A DNA stretch of 64,000 nucleotides from an uncultured Celeribacter sp. (lineage in GTDB: Bacteria > Pseudomonadota > Alphaproteobacteria > Rhodobacterales > Rhodobacteraceae). The stretch lies in contig NZ_OY781106.1 of the NCBI RefSeq assembly GCF_963676475.1, forward strand, positions 2,232,001 to 2,296,000. Reading direction: 5' to 3'. The translations under genes and the position numbers were made by a program. Numbering within the stretch: the first letter of the stretch is position 1; the number at the start of each line of letters is the position of its first letter. The notes beneath the pieces are model-generated. The model saw only the letters and a list, made by a program, of their open reading frames with translations. It was not told where the DNA came from and did not search any database. Shown here piece by piece: positions 6,958 to 15,920 of the stretch.

Positions 6958-8472
6958 GTGACCATCGCACGCCGTCCTATTCCCGCATCTCTACAGTCCA
7001 AAATCATGTCGGCCGCAGACGCCGCCGCCCTCGTCGACAATGGCGCGACCGTGGGCATGAGCGGCTTTACCGGCTCCGGCTATCCGAAGGCCGTGCCTTT
7101 GGCGCTGGCGGCCCGGATCGAGGAGAAACACGCGGCGGGCGAAAAATTCCGCATCAAGATCTGGTCCGGCGCCTCGACGGGCCCCGAGCTTGACGGGGCG
7201 CTCGCCAAGGCCGATGGCATTGATTTCCGCCTGCCCTACAACTCCGATCCGATCGCGCGCGAAAAGATCAACAAGGGTGAAATGAACTATTTCGACATGC
7301 ATCTGTCTCAGGTGGCCCCGATGGCGTGGCAGGGGTTTCTGGGGCGTCTCGACACCGCCATTGTCGAAATTTCCGGCATCACGCCCGAGGGCGATCTGAT
7401 CCCGTCGTCGTCGATTGGCAACAACAAGACCTGGCTGGAGTGCGCGGACAAGATCATCCTTGAGCTGAACTCGTGGCAGAGCGAGCATCTCAACGGGATG
7501 CATGACATTTACTACGGCACGGCGCTGCCGCCGAACCGGGTTGGCATTCCGCTGATCAAAGCCGACGACCGCATCGGACAGCCGCATTTCAAGGTCGACC
7601 CATCGAAGATTGTCGCCATCGTCGAGACCGACACGCCGGACCGCAACGCGCCGTTTGCAAAGCCCGACCAGACCGCTTTGGACATCGCCGGGCACCTTTT
7701 GGAGTTCCTGTCGCATGAGCTAAAAATGGGCCGGATGCCGAAGGAGCTTTTGCCGCTGCAATCGGGTGTCGGCAATGTGACCAACGCCGTGCTTGCTGGG
7801 CTTTTGGACAGCCCCTTTGAGAACATGACCGCCTTCACCGAGGTGATTCAGGACGGCATGTTGGACATGCTCGACGCGGGCAAGCTGCGCATGGCCTCGG
7901 CCACCGCGTTTTCGCTCTCGCCCGAGGCGGCAGAACGGTTCAACGCCGAAGCGCATCGCTACCGGGAAAAACTCATCCTGCGTCCGCAGGAAATCTCCAA
8001 CCACCCGGAGCTGGTGCGGCGTTTGGGCTGTGTCGCGATGAACGGGCTGATCGAGGCGGACATTTATGGCAACGTGAACTCGACACACGTCATGGGCTCG
8101 TGCATCATGAATGGCATCGGCGGCTCCGGCGATTTTGCCCGCAACGCCTTTGTCTCGATCTTCATGACCCCCTCGACCGCCAAGGGCGGCGCGATTTCTG
8201 CGATTGTGCCGATGGCCAGCCATGTGGATCACATCAACCAGGACGTTCAAGTCATCGTGACGGAACAGGGCCTCGCCGATCTGCGCGGCCTCGATCCGAA
8301 ACAAAAGGCCGAGTTGATCATCGAGAAATGTGCCCATCCCGCCTATCGCGACATGCTGCGGGATTATTACGAGCGGGCGAAGAAAAGCTCGTTTGGCGGT
8401 CACGCGCCGCATGATCTGCGCGAGGCGCTGAGCTGGCATCAGCGCTTTGTCGATACCGGGTCGATGAAATAA
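6958..8472 (+). CDS. Acetyl-CoA hydrolase/transferase family, succinyl-CoA:acetate CoA-transferase-like
   Basis: 504 residues, full length for class I CoA-transferases of the AarC/Ach1 type. These exchange CoA between succinyl-CoA and acetate (or propionate). The catalytic Glu is at residue 295 in AFTEVIQDG, and the family's glycine-rich NGIGGSGDFARNA and the C-terminal TEQGLADLRGL are present. The start is GTG at 6958 with ggagag 8 nt upstream; the next ATG (7006) would trim conserved sequence. It is monocistronic, bounded by terminators. The TTTGCAAA sites upstream fit induction by short-chain acids. Whether acetate or propionate is the main acceptor cannot be told. Confidence 0.85.
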   Translation: MTIARRPIPASLQSKIMSAADAAALVDNGATVGMSGFTGSGYPKAVPLALAARIEEKHAAGEKFRIKIWSGASTGPELDGALAKADGIDFRLPYNSDPIAREKINKGEMNYFDMHLSQVAPMAWQGFLGRLDTAIVEISGITPEGDLIPSSSIGNNKTWLECADKIILELNSWQSEHLNGMHDIYYGTALPPNRVGIPLIKADDRIGQPHFKVDPSKIVAIVETDTPDRNAPFAKPDQTALDIAGHLLEFLSHELKMGRMPKELLPLQSGVGNVTNAVLAGLLDSPFENMTAFTEVIQDGMLDMLDAGKLRMASATAFSLSPEAAERFNAEAHRYREKLILRPQEISNHPELVRRLGCVAMNGLIEADIYGNVNSTHVMGSCIMNGIGGSGDFARNAFVSIFMTPSTAKGGAISAIVPMASHVDHINQDVQVIVTEQGLADLRGLDPKQKAELIIEKCAHPAYRDMLRDYYERAKKSSFGGHAPHDLREALSWHQRFVDTGSMK

Positions 8473-8473
8473 G

Positions 8474-8504
8474 AAAAAGGCCTCCCACTGGGGAGGCCTT
8501 TTTC
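8474..8504. terminator. Bidirectional terminator
   Basis: The stem aaaaaggcctccc / gggaggccttttt with a short loop has an A-run before and a T-run after. It can stop both the CoA-transferase (plus) and ggpS (minus), which converge here. Confidence 0.9.
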
Positions 8505-8512
8505 ATTTTGGC

Positions 8513-10024
8513 TTAGGCCGCTTGACCGTCAGAAATCAAGTCGACCGGCACTTCGCCCGCACCAAAGGCCTGCATCTGATCCTCCGCCCAGAAGCGGATA
8601 TCCTGTAGCTTGACCATCTTGCGATTGGAGATCATCCGGCCTCGGCGCTCCTCTGACGGCAGGTCGAGCGCAAACTGGATCGCGCCATCCATCGACTTGT
8701 GAGAGAACGGATTGGTTGGCACGGCGGCGGCCAATTCGACGGCCGCACCGGCAAATTCCGACAGGACCAGAACCCCGTCTTCATCGGTGCGCGCGGCGCA
8801 ATATTCCTTGCACACCAAATTCATGCCATCCGCCAAAGGCGTGATCCAGGCGACATCGGCAGCACGGTAATAGGCCACCAGATCCTCGAACGGCACGGGC
8901 CGCGAAATCAGCGCGATGGGTTGCCACTCAAAGGTGCCGTACCGCCCGTTGATTTTACCGGCGAGATGTTCGAGGTCGCGTTGAATTTCCTCATAGGCGG
9001 TCATGTTGGAGTTGGCCGCGACCGAGACATGCATCAACCGCACCTTGCCGCGCAGATCGGGACGGGTTTCCAGCAGGCGCTCATAGCTTTCGAGCTGTTC
9101 GATACCGCCCTTGGTGTAATCCGTGCGCCCGACGGAAAGGATCAACTGACCGTCGCCGATCTCTTGCTTGATCTCTTTGACCTTGGCCGCGGTCTTGTCG
9201 CTTTGCGCGAGGGTCTCGATGTAGTCGACATCAACGCCCACGGGGCTGGCCTGAAGCCGCACGGTGCGGTCGTTATAACCCACTTCGGTCACCACGGATT
9301 GCTCGGAAAGCGCAGAGGTTTCGGACGCGAGTTCCGGTTTGACCTTTTCGCGTTTCAGCGTCTCGACCTCCAACAAAGACCGCGCGGCGGAGACGAAGTT
9401 GTTCACATAGCGCGGGATGTGGAAACCGACGACATCGCAGGCCAGAAGGCTTTCCAAAATCTCCTTGCGCCAGGGCAGCACGTTGAAAATATCCGCATTC
9501 GGAAAGGGCGTATGGTGGAAGAAACTGATCTTCACATCGGGCCGCAGCGTGCGCAGGTAGCCCGGCACCAGCCAGAGGTTATAGTCATGCACCCAGACCA
9601 CGGCGCCCTCGGCAGCCTCGGCGGCGGCGGCCTCTGCAAAGGCCCAGTTCACCTCGCGAAATGTGGGCCAATCGACGGGGTCGTAATTGTAGCGCTCCTT
9701 GAATCCATGGAGGATCGGCCAGAAGGCCTCTTTGGAGGACACATGGTAGAAACTCGTCACCTGCTCCGGCGTCAGAGGCAGGCGCGACACCGTGTATTTG
9801 CCATAAGCATCGTCGATCTCGATGACCCGTTCAAAGTCCGGGTTCGCAGGATCGTCGGCATGTTTCCACGCGATCCAGGCGCCCTTGTCGACGCGTCCGA
9901 AAAAGCTTTTGAGCGTCGGCACGATGCCATTCGGGCTTTTGTTTTCGCGGTATTCGATTTTGCCGTCCACCTCGACCTCTTCGTAGGGCTGGCGGTGGTA
10001 AACGATCACAAGATTGGAAGACAT
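8513..10024 (-). CDS. ggpS: Glucosylglycerol-phosphate synthase
   Basis: 503 residues, a GT20 retaining glycosyltransferase that joins ADP-glucose and sn-glycerol 3-phosphate. It resembles GgpS rather than trehalose-6-P synthase. The N-terminus has YHRQPYEE and KSPNGIVPTLKSFF, and HDYNLWLVP, FFHHTPFP and LPWRKEILESLLACD follow in GgpS order. The length matches cyanobacterial GgpS (about 500) more than OtsA (about 470). The genetic context agrees: it is the last gene after a phosphatase (1-nt gap) and gpsA, which makes the glycerol-3-P acceptor. The product glucosylglycerol is a salt-stress osmolyte. Trehalose synthase activity is the alternative. Confidence 0.85.
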   Translation of the reverse strand: MSSNLVIVYHRQPYEEVEVDGKIEYRENKSPNGIVPTLKSFFGRVDKGAWIAWKHADDPANPDFERVIEIDDAYGKYTVSRLPLTPEQVTSFYHVSSKEAFWPILHGFKERYNYDPVDWPTFREVNWAFAEAAAAEAAEGAVVWVHDYNLWLVPGYLRTLRPDVKISFFHHTPFPNADIFNVLPWRKEILESLLACDVVGFHIPRYVNNFVSAARSLLEVETLKREKVKPELASETSALSEQSVVTEVGYNDRTVRLQASPVGVDVDYIETLAQSDKTAAKVKEIKQEIGDGQLILSVGRTDYTKGGIEQLESYERLLETRPDLRGKVRLMHVSVAANSNMTAYEEIQRDLEHLAGKINGRYGTFEWQPIALISRPVPFEDLVAYYRAADVAWITPLADGMNLVCKEYCAARTDEDGVLVLSEFAGAAVELAAAVPTNPFSHKSMDGAIQFALDLPSEERRGRMISNRKMVKLQDIRFWAEDQMQAFGAGEVPVDLISDGQAA

Positions 10025-10025
10025 A

Positions 10026-10844
10026 TCAGGCTCCTTTCAGGGCGAGATTGGACGCGGGCACCGCGGCATGCGTGGGCGCGTCATGAAGGTCGAGCGCGTT
10101 GATGGCCTCAAGGATGCCTGCGGCACCGAAACCCGTCGCGTGATAAACCGTGTCGCGGCCATAGAGCCGCTGTTTGAGTGGGGCCTCCGAATTGCCGACC
10201 GCCACAGCCGGCAGACCGGAGATCAGCATCGACAGATCGTTCATCGTGTCGCCCGCGCAAAGCACGCGGGTCTCGGGAATGCCGAGATGCGCGATCAGAC
10301 GCTTGATCGACGGACCTTTCGAAACGCCCTTGGGCAGCACGTCGAAGTAGCGGTTGTCGGAGATGAGCCAATCGAGGCCCAGTTCCTCGACCAGCACTTC
10401 GGCGGTGGCGTCATAGGCGTTGGGCGTCAGGTCGTAGCTGACCCGATAGCGAAAATCCGTCGGCTGAAGCGTCAGACCGGAGATGCCATCGAGCGTGGCG
10501 CGCACCGCATTTCCCTTGTCACCCCAGCGTTCGGCGATGTCCGCCTCCAGCGCGGGGATCGGTTCGACATGACCGTCATCACGCACATGCGCAATCGTGG
10601 TGCCCACATCGCCGACGACATATTCCGGCCACGGCAGGCCCCGCTCGCGGCACATCTCCATGATGAATTCCGGGTCGCGCCCGGTGACGAAAATCAGCCC
10701 AACCGTGTCGCGATTGGCCTCGATCCAGTCGTAAAGCGTTTTGCGCTCCTCCTCTGAGCCGCCCAGAAACGTCCCATCCAGATCGGTCGCAAGGGTGAAA
10801 CGGCGCGCGGCAATGGCCGGGCGCGGCGTGGCGTGAACAGTCAT
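10026..10844 (-). CDS. HAD-IIB phosphatase, probable glucosylglycerol-phosphatase
   Basis: 272 residues. HAD motifs are in order: DLDGTF (nucleophile Asp21, Asp23), FVTGRD, the Lys of KGVSKG and GDTMND. The fold is the Cof/sucrose-phosphate-phosphatase type. It lies between gpsA (4-nt ATGA overlap) and ggpS (1 nt), so the natural substrate is glucosylglycerol-phosphate, giving free glucosylglycerol. This role is inferred from context. By sequence alone it could be any sugar phosphatase of subfamily IIB. Confidence 0.8.
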   Translation of the reverse strand: MTVHATPRPAIAARRFTLATDLDGTFLGGSEEERKTLYDWIEANRDTVGLIFVTGRDPEFIMEMCRERGLPWPEYVVGDVGTTIAHVRDDGHVEPIPALEADIAERWGDKGNAVRATLDGISGLTLQPTDFRYRVSYDLTPNAYDATAEVLVEELGLDWLISDNRYFDVLPKGVSKGPSIKRLIAHLGIPETRVLCAGDTMNDLSMLISGLPAVAVGNSEAPLKQRLYGRDTVYHATGFGAAGILEAINALDLHDAPTHAAVPASNLALKGA

Positions 10845-12058
10845 GAGTTGTCTCCGAATTGCAGCGGCATATCAGGGGTGGGATGGGTCAGGGAGAGGGT
10901 GAGCGCATTGGGCTCAGATTCGATGGGACGGGCCCAAAGCGCGGTAAAGGCCTCTTGCAAGTCGGCCCCTTTGTGCAGCACCGCGTGCACCGTCTCGCAG
11001 ATCGGCATCGGAACGCCGATGCGATGCGCCAGATCGGTGACAGAAACGGAGTTGACTTCGCCTTCCACCACCACGGGACGGCCCTCGAAACAGGAGGGTC
11101 GTGCAAGGCCTTGGCCCAATTGATAGCCCAGCGACATGTTGCGCGAAGTGGTGGAGCTACAGGTCAGCGTCAGATCGCCCGCGCCGGACAAGCCGGTCAC
11201 GGTTTCCCGCGAGCCACCCAGGGCCTGTGCGAGCTGTTTCATCTCATCGGTGCCACGGGTGATGAGTGCTGCGCGGGTGTTTTCGGCAAAGCCCGCGCCG
11301 GACATCATCCCGCAGGCGATGGCGATCACATTCTTGACCGCGCCGCCCACTTCGACGCCGACGAGATCGTCGGAGACATAGGGGCGAAAGCCGCCGCCCG
11401 AAAGCGACACGGCCAGACGCGCCGCCGGGCTTTTCTCCGGGTTCAGACGATCCGCGTAGGAAAACGGAAAGGCGACCGTGGCCGCCGTCGGATGATCCAG
11501 CGCGGTTTCACGCGCAAAGGTCGGTCCGGAGACGGCACCGACCGGATGGCCGGGCAGCTCTTCGCAGACCACTTCGGACAAAAGGTATCCGGTACGACGC
11601 TCGACGCCTTTACAGGCCAAAGCGATCGGAATGCCCTTGGGGATATGCGGTGCGATGGCCTGACACATCGGGCGCAGTGTCGACGAGGGTGTGACCATCA
11701 AAACGGCCTCGGCACCGGCCAGTGCCTCTGACAGATCAGAGGTGGCCGTCAGACCGTTTGGAAGATCGACCTCGGGCAGGTAATCCGCATTTTGTCTTGT
11801 GTTATTGATCCGTTGGGCAAGGTCCGGGCGTCGCGCCCAGAGGCGCACTTGGCGGCCATTGCGGGCCAGAACGGAGGCGAGCGCAGTGCCCCAACTACCG
11901 GCGCCAAGAACGGCGACGCGGGCGTAGGGCTGCGACGGGGTATGGGAGATAGAATCCTTGATGGGGAGCTCCTTTTGGGTGCTCTTACTCAATATGTCGT
12001 CTTCAGGTTCCGCGCGCCCCACCCGCCATACTGGCCGCGCGACAAGGGGCATAGACAA
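10841..12058 (-). CDS. gpsA: Glycerol-3-phosphate dehydrogenase [NAD(P)+]
   Basis: Cytosolic enzyme reducing dihydroxyacetone phosphate to sn-glycerol 3-phosphate. The Rossmann motif VAVLGAGSWGTALA, the family signature AVKNVIAIACGMMSG and the C-terminal GRPVVVEGEVNS/GVPMPICETV region are all present. The frame opens at TTG 12058, with ATG at 12052. This gives about 45 residues before the conserved core, so the true start may be downstream: an aaggag is visible just before the LPIKDS codons but with no standard start after it. First gene of the ggp operon, where it supplies the acceptor for GgpS. A second housekeeping gpsA elsewhere in the genome would support specialisation. Confidence 0.85.
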   Translation of the reverse strand: MSMPLVARPVWRVGRAEPEDDILSKSTQKELPIKDSISHTPSQPYARVAVLGAGSWGTALASVLARNGRQVRLWARRPDLAQRINNTRQNADYLPEVDLPNGLTATSDLSEALAGAEAVLMVTPSSTLRPMCQAIAPHIPKGIPIALACKGVERRTGYLLSEVVCEELPGHPVGAVSGPTFARETALDHPTAATVAFPFSYADRLNPEKSPAARLAVSLSGGGFRPYVSDDLVGVEVGGAVKNVIAIACGMMSGAGFAENTRAALITRGTDEMKQLAQALGGSRETVTGLSGAGDLTLTCSSTTSRNMSLGYQLGQGLARPSCFEGRPVVVEGEVNSVSVTDLAHRIGVPMPICETVHAVLHKGADLQEAFTALWARPIESEPNALTLSLTHPTPDMPLQFGDNS

Positions 12059-12479
12059 GCAGATGTGCCGTCAGCGCCAAGCGGGTCGTACACATGCGCA
12101 GTTTAAGCCCTTTTGGGCCGCGTCCGTGCCGAGCGGGTCCGTCGCGTGAACCCTACTAATAGGGTAGCCATTCTGTCTTAAATTTCAACCCGACTACGCT
12201 GCATTGCAGAAAAGACCTTGTTTTCTAAGGAAAACTTTTATTCCCGGTTTCATTTCAAGCCGGATCCAAAGCGTCAAACTTATATCGGGAACGCCTGCGC
12301 ACCTGAGCTCAACACAGCGCACAAACGCCCTTTGGGCCGATTTGCAAGCACCGATACCGCATGACATCCCCCGGATTTTCCACTTCAAATTTGCCAAGAC
12401 AGGCGCAAGCGGCAATAAATTTGTTCTTTGTTAAAGTCTTGTCACTAATCTCTCAAATATCAACTTTTGAGAGGTCGGG
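12059..12479. promoter_or_regulatory. Divergent control region between gpsA and the globin gene
   Basis: This 421-bp gap between divergent genes has no convincing reading frame. It holds an inverted repeat ACCCTA-ctaa-TAGGGT at 12150-12165 on the gpsA side. At 12450-12473 a hairpin CTCTCAAA-N8-TTTGAGAG lies immediately before the globin ribosome site (gagagg). Either could be an operator or an mRNA structure. No consensus promoter stands out. Confidence 0.45.
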
Positions 12480-12905
12480 ATGGTGCCAACGATCCAACAA
12501 ATTACTTTGGTTCGAAATAATTTTAGGCGTCTCGCGCCTGTGCGTGTCGACGCTTTGCAAGAGGTGTACCAACGCTTCGCTGCGATGGCGCCCGAATTCG
12601 ATGGACAGTATCACACCTCTCTGAATGATCGCGGGCGCACATTGGACAGTATCATCGAACTGTCGCTTTTATCGCTCGATCATCCCGGCGCCCTTTTCGC
12701 CACGCTGCACAATCTGGGCCGGGAATATGCCAATTATGGCAGTTGGAAAGACACCCATGATCTCCTCACCGAGTTGATCATCGACGTCTTTGCCGAACGC
12801 ACCGGAGAGGATTGGACGCTTGAACTGACCGACGCCTGGCGCAAGGTGTTGCAATTTATTGCGCACGGTATGCTTGAGGGCGCGAAATCACGCGCCGTTG
12901 CGTAA
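12480..12905 (+). CDS. Single-domain globin-like protein lacking the proximal His
   Basis: 141 residues with the size and helix pattern of single-domain bacterial globins. VRNNFRRLAP covers helix A, and LHNLGREYANYGSW...TGEDWTLELTDAWRKVLQFIAHGML matches helices F to H. The F8 position, normally His in LG-R-H-x-x-YG, is Tyr83 here. His93 aligns with a non-ligand position of Vitreoscilla globin. Haem may be bound through Tyr, bound weakly, or absent. The ribosome site gagagg precedes the ATG. It stands alone between gpsA and polA. Globin assignment is from pattern, not alignment. Confidence 0.65.
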   Translation: MVPTIQQITLVRNNFRRLAPVRVDALQEVYQRFAAMAPEFDGQYHTSLNDRGRTLDSIIELSLLSLDHPGALFATLHNLGREYANYGSWKDTHDLLTELIIDVFAERTGEDWTLELTDAWRKVLQFIAHGMLEGAKSRAVA

Positions 12906-13028
12906 CCGGAGACACCCTTTCCAATAAACCTCTCCCATTGGCGATACCTGCTTGCAGGGGACGCGCCTTTCCGTGCTATCAAGACGCAACTTTTGAGCAT
13001 CGGTTAAGAGCACAGGGAAAGACGCGTC

Positions 13029-15836
13029 ATGACATTCGGCAAGGGCAGCCACCTTCACCTCATCGACGGATCGGCGTTTATTTTCCGCGCCTATCATGCG
13101 CTTCCGCCGCTGACCCGCAAATCCGACGGTCTGCCCGTGGGGGCGGTCAGCGGATTTTGCAACATGCTCTACCGCTATATCGAGGCCAACACCGGCGCAG
13201 ATGCGCCCACGCACGCGGCGGTGATTTTCGACGCTTCGGGCAAGACCTTTCGCAACGATCTCTACCCGGCCTACAAGGCCAACCGCCCGCCCGCGCCCGA
13301 AGATCTGGTGCCGCAATTCCCGCTGACGCGCGAGGCCACCCGCGCCTTCAACGTCGCCTGTATCGAGATCACCGGCTTTGAAGCCGACGACATCATCGGC
13401 ACGCTCTCGCATCAGGCGCGCGATGCGGGCGGGCGCGTGACCATCATTTCCTCGGACAAGGACCTGATGCAACTGGTCGGCGGCGGTGTCGAGATGCTCG
13501 ACCCGATGAAGAACAAACGTATCGACCGCGAGGGCGTCGAAGAGAAATTTGGCGTCGGCCCAGAGCGTGTCGTCGATGTGCAGGCGCTTGCGGGCGACTC
13601 GGTCGACAACGTCCCCGGCGCCCCCGGCATCGGGATCAAGACGGCGGCCCTATTGATCAATGAATTCGGCGATCTTGAAAGCTTGCTGTCGCGGACCGAC
13701 GAGATCAAACAGCCGAAACGCCGCCAGACGCTGGAGGACAATGCCGAATTGATCCGCGTGTCCCGCGACCTGGTGAAACTCGATTGTGAGATGGAGTTGG
13801 ATTTCAGCCTCGATAGCCTTGAGGTGCAGGAGCCGGACAAGGATAAGCTCTTGTCATTCCTCACGGAAATGGAATTCCGCACCATCGTCAAACGCGTCTC
13901 GGAACGCTTCGGCGTCGAGGCTCCTGCGATCCCCGAGGCCCCTGCCCCCGCTGCCAGCCAATCACCCGACTCCCCTGCGGCGCCAGAGGCCAGGCCGTTT
14001 GACACCTCGTCTTATGAAAAAGTGTCGACCATGGGCGCGCTGGAGCGTTGGATCGACGCGATCTACGCCCGCAGCTATGTCGCCGTCGACACGGAAACCA
14101 CCGGGCTCGACGAGATGCAGGCCGATCTGGTCGGTGTGTCTTTGTGTGTCGAGCCGGGCGAGGCCTGTTACATCCCGGTCGGCCATACTTTGGGCGAGGA
14201 CGATCTTTTCGGCGGCTCCAATCTGGTCGATGGGCAGCTGTCGAAAAACATGGTTCTGGACGCGTTGAAGCCCATGCTTGAGGACGAGTGCATCCTCAAA
14301 ATCGGCCAGAACATGAAATATGACGCCAAGATTTTTGCCCGTCACGGTGTGCGCGTCGCGCCCTATGACGACACGATGCTCCTGTCCTATGCGCTGAACG
14401 CCGGTATCCACAATCATGGTATGGATGCGCTGTCCGAGCGCTATCTGAACCACACGCCGATCCCGACAAAAGACCTTTTGGGCAGCGGCAAATCCGCGAT
14501 CACCTTTGACAAGGTGGAGATCGGCAAAGCGGTCGAATATGCCGCCGAGGATGCCGACATCACGCTGCGTTTGTGGCAGGTGTTGAAACCGCGTCTGCAC
14601 GCCGAACGTGTCACCACCGTCTATGAAACGCTAGAGCGCCCGCTCTCGCCGGTTTTGGCACAGATGGAAATGGCGGGTATTCTCGTCGACCGCGATGTGC
14701 TTTCGCGCATGTCCAACGCGTTTGCCCAGAAAATGGCGGGGCTTGAGGCGGAAATCCATGAGCTTGCAGGCGAGACCTTCAACGTCGGAAGCCCCGCACA
14801 GCTTGGCGAAATTCTCTTCGAGAAAATGGGCCTTGAAGGCGGCAAAAAAGGCAAGACTGGCAAATATTCCACCCCCGCCGACGTGCTCGAAGACCTTGCC
14901 ACCGAACACGACCTGCCCGGACGCGTGTTGGATTGGCGGCAGCTCTCGAAACTCAAATCCACCTACACCGACGCGCTTCAGACCTTTATCCACCCCGAGA
15001 CGGGTCGCGTGCATACCTCCTACGTTCAAACCGGCGCTGTGACCGGGCGTTTGGCCTCCTCTGACCCGAACCTGCAAAACATCCCCGTGCGCTCCGACGA
15101 AGGCCGCCGCATCCGCGAGGCCTTTATCGCCGCTCCCGGCAAGAAACTGATTTCGCTCGACTATTCCCAGATCGAGCTGCGCATTCTCGCCCATGTCGCC
15201 GGCATCGACAGTCTGAAACAGGCCTTCCGCGACGGCTTGGACATTCACGCCATGACGGCGTCTGAGATGTTCAATGTCCCCATTGAAGGCATGGATCCGA
15301 TGGTCCGCCGCCAGGCCAAGGCGATCAACTTCGGCGTGATCTACGGCATCTCCGGGTTCGGCCTCGCCCGCAACCTGCGCATTCCGCGCAAAGAGGCGCA
15401 GGGCTTTATCGACCGCTATTTCGAACGTTTCCCCGGCATCCGCGCCTATATGGACGACACGGTGGAGTTCGCCAAAGCGCATAAATACGTCGAGACCCTC
15501 TTTGGCCGAAAAATCCATACGCCGGAAATCGGCGCCAAAGGCCCGCAAGCCGGGTTCGCCAAACGTCAGGCCATCAACGCGCCCATTCAAGGCTCTGCCG
15601 CAGACATCATCCGCCGCGCCATGGTCCGCATGCCCGACGCAATCAAAGACATGCCCGCAACCATGCTGTTGCAGGTCCACGACGAATTGATCTTTGAGGT
15701 TGATGAGGGCGCCTGCGATCAGGTGATCGACGTGGTCAAGGACGTGATGGAAACCGCCTCCGAACCCGCCGTGAACCTCGATGTGCCGATCGAAGTGGAC
15801 GCAGGCATCGGCGACAATTGGGCCGAAGCACATTGA
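13029..15836 (+). CDS. polA: DNA polymerase I
   Basis: 935 residues with all three activities recognisable. The N-terminal 5' nuclease domain (to about 290) opens HLIDGSAFIFRAYHAL. The 3'-5' proofreading domain keeps DTE at 354-356, so editing is probably intact. The polymerase domain has motif A (Asp711 in LDYSQIELRI), motif B (RRQAKAINFGVIYG) and motif C (HDE, Asp885). It fills gaps in lagging-strand synthesis and excision repair. A short Pro/Ala linker lies near 300-325. The start follows acaggga. Monocistronic, ended by a hairpin at 15867. Confidence 0.97.
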   Translation: MTFGKGSHLHLIDGSAFIFRAYHALPPLTRKSDGLPVGAVSGFCNMLYRYIEANTGADAPTHAAVIFDASGKTFRNDLYPAYKANRPPAPEDLVPQFPLTREATRAFNVACIEITGFEADDIIGTLSHQARDAGGRVTIISSDKDLMQLVGGGVEMLDPMKNKRIDREGVEEKFGVGPERVVDVQALAGDSVDNVPGAPGIGIKTAALLINEFGDLESLLSRTDEIKQPKRRQTLEDNAELIRVSRDLVKLDCEMELDFSLDSLEVQEPDKDKLLSFLTEMEFRTIVKRVSERFGVEAPAIPEAPAPAASQSPDSPAAPEARPFDTSSYEKVSTMGALERWIDAIYARSYVAVDTETTGLDEMQADLVGVSLCVEPGEACYIPVGHTLGEDDLFGGSNLVDGQLSKNMVLDALKPMLEDECILKIGQNMKYDAKIFARHGVRVAPYDDTMLLSYALNAGIHNHGMDALSERYLNHTPIPTKDLLGSGKSAITFDKVEIGKAVEYAAEDADITLRLWQVLKPRLHAERVTTVYETLERPLSPVLAQMEMAGILVDRDVLSRMSNAFAQKMAGLEAEIHELAGETFNVGSPAQLGEILFEKMGLEGGKKGKTGKYSTPADVLEDLATEHDLPGRVLDWRQLSKLKSTYTDALQTFIHPETGRVHTSYVQTGAVTGRLASSDPNLQNIPVRSDEGRRIREAFIAAPGKKLISLDYSQIELRILAHVAGIDSLKQAFRDGLDIHAMTASEMFNVPIEGMDPMVRRQAKAINFGVIYGISGFGLARNLRIPRKEAQGFIDRYFERFPGIRAYMDDTVEFAKAHKYVETLFGRKIHTPEIGAKGPQAGFAKRQAINAPIQGSAADIIRRAMVRMPDAIKDMPATMLLQVHDELIFEVDEGACDQVIDVVKDVMETASEPAVNLDVPIEVDAGIGDNWAEAH

Positions 15837-15843
15837 GCCTGTC

Positions 15844-15869
15844 TTCATTGCAGCTCAAATACTCAAAAA
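15844..15869 (+). repeat. Dispersed 26-nt motif, copy 1
   Basis: This 26-nt stretch runs from just after the polA stop into the foot of its terminator and centres on caaatactcaaaaa. It matches 21020-21045 at 23 of 26 positions. Both copies lie between a plus-strand stop codon and a terminator stem. Confidence 0.7.
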
Positions 15870-15896
15870 ACGGCGCGATGTCCCCCGCGCCGTTTT
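15867..15896. terminator. Bidirectional terminator after polA
   Basis: A perfect 11-bp stem (aaaacggcgcg / cgcgccgtttt) with an 8-nt loop has A- and T-runs at the two feet. It serves polA and the converging adenosine-kinase operon. Confidence 0.9.
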
Positions 15897-15920
15897 CACA
15901 TTCAAAGCATCAGAACAGCC

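Noticed and set aside
8699..10102. 467-codon open frame antisense to ggpS
   Set aside because: Same reason: a shadow of a well-supported operon on the other strand.
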